DNA from: an uncultured Acidimicrobiaceae bacterium
Lineage (GTDB): Bacteria > Actinomycetota > Acidimicrobiia > Spongiisociales > UBA5794
NCBI GenBank assembly: GCA_947258375.1
Contig: CAMYIJ010000019.1
Span: forward strand, 1-64,000
DNA length: 64,000 bases
Reading direction: 5' to 3'
The first letter of the stretch is position 1, and each line of letters opens with the position of its first letter. Below the pieces are notes generated by a model, which made no database searches, was not told the origin of the DNA, and saw only the letters and a list, made by a program, of their open reading frames with translations. A program made the position numbers and the translations under genes. This document shows, piece by piece, positions 17,197-26,458 of the stretch.

Positions 17197-18446
17197 TGAA
17201 CACGGCCAGCTCAATCGAGCATCGGGTCCTCTCCATGGTGCTCGCCGGCGGCGAGGGGAAGCGGCTTCTCCCGCTGACGCTCGACCGCGCCAAACCGGCC
17301 GTGCCTTTCGGTGCCCACTACCGCCTGATCGACTTTCCGCTCTCCAATCTGACGAACGGCGGGTTCAGGAAGATCGTCGTCCTCACCCAGTACAAATCCC
17401 ACAGTCTCGACCGCCATATCTCCCAAACGTGGCGACTGAGCACACTGCTCGGGCTCTATGTCACGTCGGTGCCTGCGCAAATGCGCGCCGGGCCCCGCTG
17501 GTTCCTCGGTTCGGCCGATGCGATCTACCAGAACCTGAACATCGTGCACGACGAACGGCCCAAGTACATCTTCGTTTTCGGAGCCGACCATATCTATCGC
17601 ATTGACCCCCGCCAGATGCTCGAACAGCACATTGCGTCAGGCTGCTGCGTGACCGTCGCCGGAATGCGCGTTGACCGCGCCGAGGCACCCCAATTCGGGA
17701 TCATTACGCCGGGTGAAGGCAACCGGATCGCCAAGTTCCAGGAGAAACCGGCTCTCGAAGACACCGTGGGGCTACCCGACGCTCCGGACAAGGTGCTCGC
17801 CTCGATGGGCAATTACGTATTCACGACAGAGGCGCTTGAGCTCCTCGTGAGAAGCGATGCGGAAAACGAGGACTCCCAGCACGACATCGGTGGCGATCTC
17901 ATCCCCGCCATGGTCGACGCCGGGGAAGCCTCCGTATATGACTTCACCGACAATGTCATCCCGGGCGAGGGCAGCAACCTCCACTATTGGCGGGATGTCG
18001 GGTCGGTCGACAGCTACCACGAGGCGCACATGGATCTCGTCACGGAGGTCCCTGCGTTCGATCTGTACAACCGCGAGTGGCCGATCTACACGATGGGCCG
18101 GTCACTGCCTCCGGCCAAGCTCGTGGTCGGGGAAGCCGGAAGTCGATCAGACGTCACGATGTCACTCGTGAGCAACGGCGTCATCATCTCGGGGGGTCAT
18201 GTTCGGGGATCGGTCCTCTCGCCGGGAGTCCGCATCGAGGACGGCGCGATCATCGAGAACTCGGTGCTGCTCGACGGTGTTGTTGTCGGACCGGGCGCAG
18301 TGGTTCGCAACGCCGTGCTCGACAAGAACTGCATCGTACGGGAGGGCGCCAAGATCGGGGTCGATGAGAAGGCCGATCGGGAGCACTACACGGTGTCCCC
18401 CGGCGGGGTGGTCGTGCTCGAAAAGGACCGCGAGGCGTACCACTAG
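17193..18446 (+). CDS. glgC: Glucose-1-phosphate adenylyltransferase
   Basis: Makes ADP-glucose, the committed step of bacterial glycogen synthesis. The 417-residue protein has the nucleotidyl-transfer loop [32 protein letters not shown], and a C-terminal left-handed beta-helix ([19 protein letters not shown]...). Start is one of two adjacent ATGs at 17193/17196, overlapping the glgB stop. The TAG stop shares CTAG with convergent glgA. Confidence 0.95.
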   Translation: MMNTASSIEHRVLSMVLAGGEGKRLLPLTLDRAKPAVPFGAHYRLIDFPLSNLTNGGFRKIVVLTQYKSHSLDRHISQTWRLSTLLGLYVTSVPAQMRAGPRWFLGSADAIYQNLNIVHDERPKYIFVFGADHIYRIDPRQMLEQHIASGCCVTVAGMRVDRAEAPQFGIITPGEGNRIAKFQEKPALEDTVGLPDAPDKVLASMGNYVFTTEALELLVRSDAENEDSQHDIGGDLIPAMVDAGEASVYDFTDNVIPGEGSNLHYWRDVGSVDSYHEAHMDLVTEVPAFDLYNREWPIYTMGRSLPPAKLVVGEAGSRSDVTMSLVSNGVIISGGHVRGSVLSPGVRIEDGAIIENSVLLDGVVVGPGAVVRNAVLDKNCIVREGAKIGVDEKADREHYTVSPGGVVVLEKDREAYH

Positions 18447-19846
18447 GAGCCGTTTGGCAAGCTCCCGGGGCCGGCTGCACCTAGCTCCTCGTAGAGATCG
18501 ATATGGCGTTGCGCGGGTGCCTGCCACGACCAATCGTGGCTCATCCCCCGCCGCTGGATCGCCTGCTTGCGACGCGGGCTCTTGTAGGAGCGGACGGCGC
18601 GGTGCAGCGCGTCGAGCAGTCCGACCTCGTCGACGGATCTGGCAATGAACCCGGTGCCGGATCGGCCGGCATCGGCGTCCACCACCGTGTCGACCAAACC
18701 CCCAACGGGAGTGACGATGGGGGTGGCACCGTATTGCATCGCCTGCATCTGGGCTAGGCCACATGGCTCGAAGCGGCTCGGCATCGCGAACAGGTCGGAC
18801 CCGGCGAAGATGCGATGTCCGAGGGCAACGTCGTAGCCGTCATGGAAGTACACCCGCCCCGGGTTGGCCCGGGATGCGTCGTGCAACTCACCAGACAGGC
18901 CCGGCAGCCCCGAGCCGAGCAGGAACAGGCGGCCCGGAAGCGTTCCCAGGTAAGGGATCGCAGCCAGCAGGAGGTCGATTCCCTTTTGATCGACCAGGCG
19001 CGACACGACCCCGATGATCGGGTCCTTGGAGTTGTCCCAGCCGGCTATCTCCTCCAGCGCCACGCGGCACGCATCACGATCTTCGAGCGTTTCGGCGGAG
19101 TATCGAGCGGCGATATGAGGGTCGGTTCGGGGATTCCACTCATTTGTGTCGATCCCGTTGCGGATTCCGATCAGAGCGTCGCCCTTTGCTCGCAGGACCT
19201 CATGGAGACCCATTCCGGACTCCTCGCTCAGGATCTCCCGCGAGTAGTTGGGGCTCACCGCGATGACCCGGTCCGCCAGGCGAATCCCGCCAAGGAGCGG
19301 ATTGGTCTGGCCAAACCACTCGAAGTGGTCGGCCGCTCGGGTGAACCGGCTCATCCAGGCGGCCGGGGAAACCCCCTGATACCCCAGCGTGTGAATCGTG
19401 AGCACCGTGGGAACGACCGAATCGCCAAGCGCGGCCGCCGCGGCGGTATGCCAGTCGTTGAGATGCACAACATCCGGCGTGGTTGCATCGCGGACGGCAG
19501 CAACGGCCGCGGCAAACTGCATGAAGCGCCGGTCGTTGTCGGTCCATCCGATGCCGGTGGAGTCGACGTACGGATGGGGACGCACGAGGTCGTTGCTTCC
19601 AATCAGGGTCACCGACCCCACATCGGGATGGACACCGGTGCGGGCCCACATCGGCCCGGCCCAGGAAGGCACATTCAGGCTGCGCCGGGCTTCGGAGCGC
19701 AAGCTGGTGCCTCCGTAGTCGGGCAGAAGCACGGTCACGTCGATCGCGGCCGCCCGCAGCGCCGCTACCAGGCCTCCTACCGCCTCAGCCAGGCCGCCGA
19801 CTCGCACCAGCGGTGCCAGCTCGGCAGAGGCGAGGAGGACCTTCAC
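18443..19846 (-). CDS. glgA: Glycogen synthase (ADP-glucose type, GT5)
   Basis: Elongates alpha-1,4-glucan from ADP-glucose. The 467-residue GT-B enzyme contains [25 protein letters not shown] and the acidic-site region [24 protein letters not shown]. The ADP-glucose-binding loop, normally KxGGL near residue 15, reads [12 protein letters not shown], a conservative Lys-to-Arg change. The start overlaps the glgX stop by four bases, and the stop overlaps glgC at CTAG, so the glg genes form two operons meeting tail to tail. Confidence 0.93.
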   Translation of the reverse strand: MKVLLASAELAPLVRVGGLAEAVGGLVAALRAAAIDVTVLLPDYGGTSLRSEARRSLNVPSWAGPMWARTGVHPDVGSVTLIGSNDLVRPHPYVDSTGIGWTDNDRRFMQFAAAVAAVRDATTPDVVHLNDWHTAAAAALGDSVVPTVLTIHTLGYQGVSPAAWMSRFTRAADHFEWFGQTNPLLGGIRLADRVIAVSPNYSREILSEESGMGLHEVLRAKGDALIGIRNGIDTNEWNPRTDPHIAARYSAETLEDRDACRVALEEIAGWDNSKDPIIGVVSRLVDQKGIDLLLAAIPYLGTLPGRLFLLGSGLPGLSGELHDASRANPGRVYFHDGYDVALGHRIFAGSDLFAMPSRFEPCGLAQMQAMQYGATPIVTPVGGLVDTVVDADAGRSGTGFIARSVDEVGLLDALHRAVRSYKSPRRKQAIQRRGMSHDWSWQAPAQRHIDLYEELGAAGPGSLPNGS

Positions 19847-21972
19847 GACGTGCCGGCCCTGGGCTGGCGCAGCAGTACAACCGACCAGGAGGCGACTTTG
19901 ACCATGTCCCCGGCCGTGTAGGTGTCACCTTCCCGACGACCCATTGCGGTGTCGAGCTCGATCGTCCACTTGTCGTCCGGCAGTCCATAGGGGATCAGGA
20001 ACGGACGGGGCTGGCCTCCCGAGTTGAACAGCAAGAGGAAGCTGTCGTCCTGCACCGGTTCGCCGCGAGGCCCGCGGGCCGGAATCATCGATCCGTTGAG
20101 GCTCACCGCCAACGATTTGGCATACGACACTCGCCAGTCCTCACCGTTCATCAGGGTGCCATCGGGACGATGCCACCCTATCTCGCGAGCCTCTTCGCCG
20201 TGGAGCGGAGTGTCCTCGAACCAGCGCCGGCGGCGGAACACGCGATGCTTCAGACGAATCAGCACGAGACGGCGCACGAAGTCGAGTAATTCTGTGTCGG
20301 CACCCTCCCAATCGAGCCACGAAGTCTCATTGTCCTGGGCATAGGCGTTGTTGTTGCCCATCTGGGTGCGACCCATCTCGTCGCCGGCCACCAGCATCGG
20401 AACCCCCTGGCTGAGAAAGAGTGTGGCCAGCATCGACCGGGCGCGCGCTCTCCTCACCCGCAGCACAGCGGGATTGTCGGTGGGACCTTCAACTCCCGAG
20501 TTCCAGGAGCGGTTGTTGTTCGTGCCGTCGCGCCCGTCTTCACCGTTTGCTTCGTTGTGCTTGTGGTCGTACGACACCAGGTCCTGGAGAGTGAAGCCAT
20601 CGTGGGCTGTGATGAAGTTGATGCTGGCGGTTGGCCGGCGCTGCGACGAGCCGTACAGATCGGAGCTGCCAGTGAACCGGTAGGCGAAATCGGCAAGGGA
20701 CTCGTCCCAGCCGCGCCAGTAATCGCGGACGCCATCGCGGTAGCGGTCGTTCCACTCGGACCACAGCGGGGGGAAGTTGCCCACCTGGTAACCGCCTTCC
20801 CCCACGTCCCACGGCTCGGCTATCAGCTTCACGCGGCTGACTACCGGATCCTGATGAATGAGGTCGAAGAAGGAGCCCAGGCGATCGACGGCGTGGAGCT
20901 CCCGCGCCAAGGTGGCCGCCAGATCGAACCGGAAGCCATCGACATGCATTTCGGTGACCCAGTAGCGGAGACTGTCCATCATGAGGCGGAGGGTCTCGGC
21001 ATGACGCATGTTGAGGCTGTTGCCCGTACCGGTGTAGTCGACATACTTGGACGGGTCGGCGGCGGCCAGGCGGTAGTAGGCGGGATTGTCGAGACCCTTG
21101 AGGTGGAAGGTGGGCCCGAGATGGTTGCCCTCAGCCGTGTGGTTGTACACGACATCGAGGATCACCTCGATGCCACCACGGTGGAAGTCTTTGACCATCT
21201 GTTTGAACTCAGTGACCTGCCCACCCTGATCGCCGGCTGCTGAGTACGGGCCGTGCGGCGCGAAGAAGCCGACCGAGTTGTATCCCCAGTAGTTGGTCAG
21301 CCCGAGATCGACCAGGTGCTGCTCCGAGACGAAATGGTGAATCGGGAGCAGCTCGATGGTCGTGACTCCGAGGCTCTGCAGGTGTTTGATGATCGGAGGC
21401 GAAGCCAGCCCGGCATAGGTGCCGCGCAGGTCGGGGGGCACATCGGGATGGCGCATCGTCATACCTTTGACGTGGGCCTCATAGATCACCGTATCGTGCA
21501 GCGGCGTATTGGGCCGCTCATCATCGCCCCACTCGAACTCCGTGGCAACGACGATGGAGCGAGGCATCATGGCGGCACTGTCACTGGTCGAGATAGTTCG
21601 CGGCGCCGGCTGCATGTGGCTGAACAGGGCCGGATCCCAGGTGAGTTCGCCCGAGATGGCCTTCGCATAAGGATCGAGTAGCAGCTTGGCGTGGTTGCAG
21701 CGCAGCCCGGCTCCCGGGTTCCACGGCCCGTGTACACGAAAACCATATGCCTGTCCCGCCTTCAGTCCGGGGACAAACCCGTGGTGGACGCCGTTGGTCA
21801 CCTCAGGCAGCCGAATCTGTTGCTCGACACCGTCCTCGGCGAAAAGGCACAGATCAATGGCGGTGGCAATCTCCGAGAACACGGCGAAGTTGACCCCATC
21901 GGGTCCCAGGGTTGCCCCGAGCGGGTAGTAGTCCCCCGGCCAGATCGGCACGGAGTTGGGGTCAGCGGGCAC
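19843..21972 (-). CDS. glgX: Glycogen debranching enzyme GlgX
   Basis: A GH13_11 isoamylase-type enzyme that hydrolyses the short alpha-1,6 branches left by phosphorylase. The 709-residue protein has an N-terminal CBM48 (WPGDYYPLGATLGPDGVNFAVFS), then a barrel with nucleophile Asp in DGFRFDLAATL, acid Glu in IAEPWDVGEGGYQVG and ITAHDGFTLQDLVSY. Length and motif order match GlgX/TreX. It overlaps glgP by 11 bases upstream and glgA by four downstream. Confidence 0.95.
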   Translation of the reverse strand: MPADPNSVPIWPGDYYPLGATLGPDGVNFAVFSEIATAIDLCLFAEDGVEQQIRLPEVTNGVHHGFVPGLKAGQAYGFRVHGPWNPGAGLRCNHAKLLLDPYAKAISGELTWDPALFSHMQPAPRTISTSDSAAMMPRSIVVATEFEWGDDERPNTPLHDTVIYEAHVKGMTMRHPDVPPDLRGTYAGLASPPIIKHLQSLGVTTIELLPIHHFVSEQHLVDLGLTNYWGYNSVGFFAPHGPYSAAGDQGGQVTEFKQMVKDFHRGGIEVILDVVYNHTAEGNHLGPTFHLKGLDNPAYYRLAAADPSKYVDYTGTGNSLNMRHAETLRLMMDSLRYWVTEMHVDGFRFDLAATLARELHAVDRLGSFFDLIHQDPVVSRVKLIAEPWDVGEGGYQVGNFPPLWSEWNDRYRDGVRDYWRGWDESLADFAYRFTGSSDLYGSSQRRPTASINFITAHDGFTLQDLVSYDHKHNEANGEDGRDGTNNNRSWNSGVEGPTDNPAVLRVRRARARSMLATLFLSQGVPMLVAGDEMGRTQMGNNNAYAQDNETSWLDWEGADTELLDFVRRLVLIRLKHRVFRRRRWFEDTPLHGEEAREIGWHRPDGTLMNGEDWRVSYAKSLAVSLNGSMIPARGPRGEPVQDDSFLLLFNSGGQPRPFLIPYGLPDDKWTIELDTAMGRREGDTYTAGDMVKVASWSVVLLRQPRAGTS

Positions 21973-23923
21973 GCGCGAGAGCGGGGCCGTAGATACGATC
22001 GCGATACTCGGCCACCATCCGGGTCGCAGTCACCTGAGGGCCGAGTGAGTGCCACGCGTGTCGAATCCGGTCCGTGAAGGCCGCCCGATTGCCGTGGTAC
22101 TCGGTGAGTATCGCATCGAGCGTGTCCAGGGTGGCTGCCGCCTCGTGACGATCGCGACGCTTTGGCGTTGCGACATCGCTCGTGGGGATGGCCCACCCAT
22201 TCCTGCCGTCGAACATCTCGGCCCACCAACCATCGAGGATCGAACAGTTGAGCCCGCCGTTGAGGGCCGACTTCTCGCCACTTGTTCCCGAGGCTTCTCG
22301 CGGCCGCACCGGTGTGTTCAACCAGATGTCACAACCTTCGTACATGACCCGGGCAATTCCGATCCCGTAGTCGGGTATGAAGGTAAACCGTCCATGGGCA
22401 GCGGCCGACTCGGCGAAAGCCGCTACGTCCGCCAACAGCTTCTTGCCCGGCGTGTCTGCCGGATGGGCCTTGCCGGCGAACACGAAGTGGATCGGCCGGT
22501 CGCCGTCGGCGAGCATCTCGGTGAGTCGCTCCATGTGATTGAACAGCAGGGTTGCCCGCTTGTAGGTGGCGAAGCGGCGAGCAAACCCGACGACCAGCGA
22601 GTCGGGATCCAGCCCGTGGCCGGTGCGATCGGACACGAGAGCTGACAGGTTGCGCGCACCCTGGTGGCGCAGGTCGCCAATGGCCGAGTCGTCCAACGTG
22701 AGGATTCGATCCCACGGCTCGGGGTCACCGGTGGTCCATTGCTCACCGAGAACCTCGTCGAACACGGCTTGTGTCGCCGACGAAACCCAGGTGCGGGCGT
22801 GGACTCCGTTGGTCACCGACGTGATGTTGTCGCCGATGCCGACGCCCGCGAACAGTTCTCGGCTCACCTCGCCGTGCAGCTTCGAGACACCATTGGCGCC
22901 GCTGGCCAGTCTGAGCCCGAGCGCCGCCATGTTGAAGTAGCGATCCTTGTCCACAGGATCGGCTCCGAGCGCCCAGATCTCCTTGAGGGGAATCGACCAG
23001 CGGTCGGCCCACACCTGGAGATACGGCTTGATGAGAGACTTCCCGAAACGATCGATGCCCGCCGGCACCGGCGTATGAGTGGTGAACACCAGGCCCGGCC
23101 GCACCTGGTCGACAGCCGCGGCGAGGTCGCCGCCGTTGATTCTGCGGTCCATGAGCTCGAGCACCAGGAATCCGGCGTGGCCTTCGTTGAGGTGGAACAC
23201 GGAAACATCCCAGCGCAGAGCAGCCAGTGCCCGAACCCCGCCTACGCCGAGGACGAGTTCCTGTTCGAGACGATGACGGCGGTCACCGCTGTACAGCCGG
23301 TCCGTGATCTTGCGGTCGGCTGCCGAGTTGCTCTTGACATCGGTGTCGAGCAGCAGAAGGCGGACACGGCCGATGTCCATGCGCCACACGCGGGCTACCA
23401 CCTCACGCCCCGGCAGGGGTACTCGGACCGTCTTCCCCGTGTTGATTGCGCCGAGCGACTCGGCGGTCACGGTCGGGTAGTCCTCGGCCTGCTTCCCCTT
23501 CTCGATGCGCTGGCGGAAGAAACCTTGGCGATAGAACAACCCGACACCCACGAGTGGCAGGCTGAGATCGCTGGCGGCCTTCAAGTGATCGCCGGCGAGG
23601 ATTCCGAGGCCGCCGGAGTATTGCGGGATCACGTCGCTGAGCCCGAACTCGGGCGAGAAGTATGCGATCTGCGGGTCGGCGAGACCGTCGCCGAGCATCG
23701 CATCGAGCGCCGCCAACTCGGCGGTCACCACTGCCATGGCCTCATGATCTTCGAGCAGATCGGCCAGTTGCTCTGTCGTGATCTCGTTGACGAGCACGAC
23801 AGGGTGGCGGGTGAGGTGACCTCCATCGAGCTGCTCCCAGAGCCCGCGCAGCGAATCGGACCAGGTCCAGCGATGGTTGGCCGCCAATCGGGCGAGTGCG
23901 TCGCGTAGCGCTAATGAATCCAC
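21962..23923 (-). CDS. glgP: Alpha-glucan (glycogen) phosphorylase
   Basis: Releases glucose 1-phosphate from glycogen using phosphate and PLP. The 653-residue protein is of the shorter actinobacterial/thermophile type: an early EFGLSDVIPQYSGGLGILAGDHLKAASDL block, NEGHAGFLVLEL, RRFATYKRATLL, and the PLP-binding Lys in EASGTSGEKSALNGGLN. The start is GTG 23923 preceded by AAGGAG. It leads the minus-strand operon glgP-glgX-glgA, so degradation enzymes are co-transcribed with the synthase. Confidence 0.92.
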   Translation of the reverse strand: MDSLALRDALARLAANHRWTWSDSLRGLWEQLDGGHLTRHPVVLVNEITTEQLADLLEDHEAMAVVTAELAALDAMLGDGLADPQIAYFSPEFGLSDVIPQYSGGLGILAGDHLKAASDLSLPLVGVGLFYRQGFFRQRIEKGKQAEDYPTVTAESLGAINTGKTVRVPLPGREVVARVWRMDIGRVRLLLLDTDVKSNSAADRKITDRLYSGDRRHRLEQELVLGVGGVRALAALRWDVSVFHLNEGHAGFLVLELMDRRINGGDLAAAVDQVRPGLVFTTHTPVPAGIDRFGKSLIKPYLQVWADRWSIPLKEIWALGADPVDKDRYFNMAALGLRLASGANGVSKLHGEVSRELFAGVGIGDNITSVTNGVHARTWVSSATQAVFDEVLGEQWTTGDPEPWDRILTLDDSAIGDLRHQGARNLSALVSDRTGHGLDPDSLVVGFARRFATYKRATLLFNHMERLTEMLADGDRPIHFVFAGKAHPADTPGKKLLADVAAFAESAAAHGRFTFIPDYGIGIARVMYEGCDIWLNTPVRPREASGTSGEKSALNGGLNCSILDGWWAEMFDGRNGWAIPTSDVATPKRRDRHEAAATLDTLDAILTEYHGNRAAFTDRIRHAWHSLGPQVTATRMVAEYRDRIYGPALARAR

Positions 23924-24000
23924 GGGGGTTGGTCTCCTTGCAGTCGGCGGGCACGCCCCAGTGGCGGAACCCGTCGAATCCAGCTCAATTCGAGAGAATC

Positions 24001-24028
24001 AGTATACGGCCCGTGCCGGAGCCCATCA
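24001..24028 (-). promoter_or_regulatory. Candidate promoter for glgP-glgX-glgA
   Basis: On the minus strand a TATACT -10 hexamer (24006-24001) lies 16 bases after a weak -35 (TGATGG, 24028-24023). It is about 80 bases upstream of the glgP GTG and is the only good -10 in the gap. The -35 match is poor. Confidence 0.4.
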
Positions 24029-24045
24029 GATCGGGCTGCGAGGAC

Positions 24046-25137
24046 TCAAGCCTTGTTGTTCAATGGTATATCGGCATTCACAGCGGCTTGTTGAGCGCTG
24101 CGGCTGTGGTCGAGCACAAGTGTCATGAGGGCTTCCACGTAGTCGGGGTCGACTCCGAGCGATCCCGCGTCGTCGCGGGCTTCCTCGATGAGTTCGGCCT
24201 CCCTGTCGGGGGACCGCATTTCGAGCCCGCGGGTCGCCTTGATACGGGCAATCTCGATCGAGGAGTGGAGGCGCCGGGCCACCAGCTTGATGAGGTCGCG
24301 GTCGATCCGGTCGATCTCGTCACGGAGAGTCGGGATGCCGAGCCGCTCCATGAGGCTGCTGAAGCTGTCGAGATCGAGCTGACTTCCGTTCCCGGCCCGC
24401 GAAACACCTGGGTCGGGGTGCACGGCGATTATCAGGCCGTCCGCGCCGACGGAGCGGCCCGCCAGGGCTAGTGGGGCAAGTATGTCTTCGCCGCTCTGGG
24501 CCGGGGCGGGGTCGATGATCACCGGCAGGTGGCTGATCCGCTGCACCACCGGCACGGTAGAGATGTCGATCGTGTCCGTCGTTCGCGGATCGAACCCGCG
24601 GCTTCCCCGCTCGCACAGGACGACCTGGTCGTTGCCCTCGTTGAGGATGTACTCCGCAGACATGAGCCACTCGTCGATCGTGGCCGATGGTCCCCGATGG
24701 AGCACGATCGGCTTCTGCGTTGCTCCCGCCATGCGCAGCAACACGAAGTTCTGCATCTGGTCGGGGCCGATCTCGAGCATGGAGACGTGATCCGCTACGA
24801 GCTCGACCTGCCGCGGCTCCTGCACCTCGGTCATCGTCGGCAGCTCCGCGTCGTGACCCGCCTTTTCGAGCATCCACAGCCCCTCCTGGCCGAGGCCGCC
24901 GAATTCGTAGGGCGAGCTCTCCTGACGGAACGTGCCCGCACGGAGCACTGAGGCTCCGGCTGCCGTGGCCCGCTCGGCCACCTGGGTGATCTGCTTCTCG
25001 CTCTCGACGGCGACCGGCCCGGCGATCACGGGATAGGAGCCATCGCCGAATCGCACGTTGTCAACGGCGACGATCGTCGTCTCGATGTCCGTCTTGCGAA
25101 GACTCTTGAGCACTGGCTTGTTGGGCGTGTCGGTCAT
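24046..25137 (-). CDS. Degenerate DAHP synthase domain fused to chorismate mutase (AroQ)
   Basis: A 363-residue fusion. Residues ~20-265 have the type I-beta DAHP synthase fold by sequence, but the catalytic positions are changed: GPC becomes GPV, the PEP-binding GGAFKPRTSPY becomes AGTFRQESSPY, LKRG becomes LHRG, DPSHSGG becomes DPAPAQSG, the ligand before VHP is Ala (IIAVHP), and the SDG Asp is Asn. All four metal-ligand positions are therefore lost. Residues ~270-355 form an AroQ chorismate mutase with its Arg (LRDEIDRID), Lys (ARIKATRG), Glu (DREAEL) and terminal Gln intact. A Phe/Tyr attenuator precedes it. I infer an active mutase with a regulatory, non-catalytic DAHPS-like domain. An intact DAHP synthase is encoded at 39713-40756. 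Confidence 0.85.
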   Translation of the reverse strand: MTDTPNKPVLKSLRKTDIETTIVAVDNVRFGDGSYPVIAGPVAVESEKQITQVAERATAAGASVLRAGTFRQESSPYEFGGLGQEGLWMLEKAGHDAELPTMTEVQEPRQVELVADHVSMLEIGPDQMQNFVLLRMAGATQKPIVLHRGPSATIDEWLMSAEYILNEGNDQVVLCERGSRGFDPRTTDTIDISTVPVVQRISHLPVIIDPAPAQSGEDILAPLALAGRSVGADGLIIAVHPDPGVSRAGNGSQLDLDSFSSLMERLGIPTLRDEIDRIDRDLIKLVARRLHSSIEIARIKATRGLEMRSPDREAELIEEARDDAGSLGVDPDYVEALMTLVLDHSRSAQQAAVNADIPLNNKA

Positions 25138-25160
25138 GATGACTCCTGGCGGTCCCAGGC

Positions 25161-25194
25161 AAAAAGGAGCCCGAGACCCTTGTCGGTCTCGGGC
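25161..25194 (-). terminator. Attenuator terminator upstream of the chorismate mutase fusion
   Basis: On the minus strand a perfect 10-bp stem (GCCCGAGACC / GGTCTCGGGC; 25194-25185 and 25178-25169) with a 6-base loop is followed by TCC and five U (25165-25161). It lies between the leader-peptide stop and the gene start. Within the leader, GGTCCGGGC (25244-25236) can pair with the 5' arm as an antiterminator, and ACCGG...CCGGT can sequester that segment. Confidence 0.85.
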
Positions 25195-25218
25195 GGTGAA
25201 CTTGCGGCTCAGCTCTGT

Positions 25219-25287
25219 TTAGCGCGCATCTCCCTGCCCGGACCGGGGCCCGGTAAAGAAATACCCGAAATAGAAGCTGCTCTGCAT
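25219..25287 (-). CDS. Phe/Tyr-rich leader peptide (attenuation)
   Basis: A 22-codon open frame starting ATG 25287 and ending TAA 25219. Residues 5-11 read FYFGYFF: four Phe and two Tyr codons in seven. The stop is 24 bases before the attenuator stem, the geometry of classical ribosome-mediated attenuation as in the pheA leader of E. coli. Scarcity of charged tRNA-Phe or tRNA-Tyr would stall the ribosome on this run just before the antiterminator segment and allow read-through. There is no strong Shine-Dalgarno, so initiation may be weak or leaderless. Confidence 0.85.
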   Translation of the reverse strand: MQSSFYFGYFFTGPRSGQGDAR

Positions 25288-25331
25288 GGCGGTAATGTAC
25301 GGGCTGAAGCGCCGTTTGGCAAGGGCAAAGC

Positions 25332-25385
25332 GCGTTCGTTGTGCTTAATCCCGGGCAATAGCGGCGGATTAAGCACAACGAACGC
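25332..25385. terminator. 20-bp perfect inverted repeat after the phosphotransferase gene
   Basis: GCGTTCGTTGTGCTTAATCC (25332-25351) and its exact complement (25366-25385) flank a 14-base spacer, immediately after the stop of the minus-strand gene at 25388. It has no T-run but should form a very stable hairpin, and it separates that transcript from the attenuator leader. Confidence 0.6.
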
Positions 25386-25387
25386 AC

Positions 25388-26458
25388 TCAATCCCCCAGC
25401 TTGGCTACCGCCGCTTTCGCCAGCAGCGGGGCCAGGGGCTCGAAGCGGGCGAAACGACTATCGCTGGTCTGGCCGGCGGCGTAGCGGGCATAGATCTGCT
25501 CGATGATCACGGCGATGCGGTAGAGCGCCAGACCTTCGTAGTAGTCGACGTTGCCGACATCGAACCCCGTCGTCGCCGCGTAGCTTTCGGTTACCTCCGA
25601 CTTGGCGAGATCATCCGCCAACGTGACGGCAACATCACCGAAGATCAGGAACGTGGGGTCGTCGGGGTCCGCCCAGTAGGCGAGCAGCGTCCCCAGGTCG
25701 ACCAGCGGGTCACCCCGCGTCGCCATATCCCAATCGAACACGGCAACGAGATTCCCGTCATCGTCGAGCATGGTGTTGTCGAGTTTGTAGTCGTTGTGGA
25801 GCACCACGGCGGCCTGGGGCTCCGGAAGGTCGGCCACCAGAAGCTCCGCGGCGATCGCCATCTCCGGCACCTCCCGGGTGGCCGCCGCCTCCCAACGTCG
25901 CGCCCAACCGCCAACCTGCCGTTCCACAAAACCTTCGGGGTGGCCCAGGTCACCCAGGCCGACGTCATCCGGATCGACCAGATGGAGCCGAGCCAGGCCG
26001 TCAACGAGGTTGCTTGCTGCGGCCCGGCGCACCGCGGGATCTGCTGCGAAGCTGGCGGGCCATTCGCCGCGAATGACGTGACCGCGGCGCCGCTCCATCA
26101 CGAAGAAGGGTTTGCCCAGGATCGACGGGTCGGCGCAGTAGTGAAACGCCCGCGGGGCCTCGGGAAAACGGCGCCAGATACGAGACAGCACCCGATGCTC
26201 CCGCTCCATGTCGTGGCCGCCCTGGGCCACTTCTCCCAGCGGGGCTCGCCGCAGCACCAACTCCTGGCGACCGCCGGTCACTCGGTAAGTCAGGTTGGCC
26301 GCGCCGCCGGGGAACTGATCGAATTCCAGCGGCCCGTCACCGAAGAGTTCCGGCAACTCTCGTCGCAGGTAGTCCGCGGCCCGCCCTTCATCGAACTGCT
26401 CTTCGGGGCGGATGGGTGCCGTGTCCCTCACATGGGCCTCGTCAGATCCTGCCGTCAT
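25388..26458 (-). CDS. Aminoglycoside phosphotransferase-family kinase
   Basis: A 356-residue APH/choline-kinase-fold protein. The catalytic loop VVLHNDYKLDNTML (HxDxxxxN) and metal-binding VFDWDMATRGDPLVDLG are both complete, and an N-terminal RAPLGEVAQGGHDMEREHRVLSRI block matches proteins often annotated as acyl-CoA-dehydrogenase-associated phosphotransferases. The substrate is unknown and resistance need not be implied. I start it at ATG 26458 because that overlaps the stop of the upstream 65-residue gene (ATGA). It is the last gene of the ctaA-ctaB transcript. Confidence 0.8.
   Translation of the reverse strand: MTAGSDEAHVRDTAPIRPEEQFDEGRAADYLRRELPELFGDGPLEFDQFPGGAANLTYRVTGGRQELVLRRAPLGEVAQGGHDMEREHRVLSRIWRRFPEAPRAFHYCADPSILGKPFFVMERRRGHVIRGEWPASFAADPAVRRAAASNLVDGLARLHLVDPDDVGLGDLGHPEGFVERQVGGWARRWEAAATREVPEMAIAAELLVADLPEPQAAVVLHNDYKLDNTMLDDDGNLVAVFDWDMATRGDPLVDLGTLLAYWADPDDPTFLIFGDVAVTLADDLAKSEVTESYAATTGFDVGNVDYYEGLALYRIAVIIEQIYARYAAGQTSDSRFARFEPLAPLLAKAAVAKLGD

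Noticed and set aside
25388..26458. Antibiotic-resistance kinase
   Set aside because: The APH fold is clear, but its chromosomal position after ctaB and general similarity to housekeeping phosphotransferases give no support for drug resistance.
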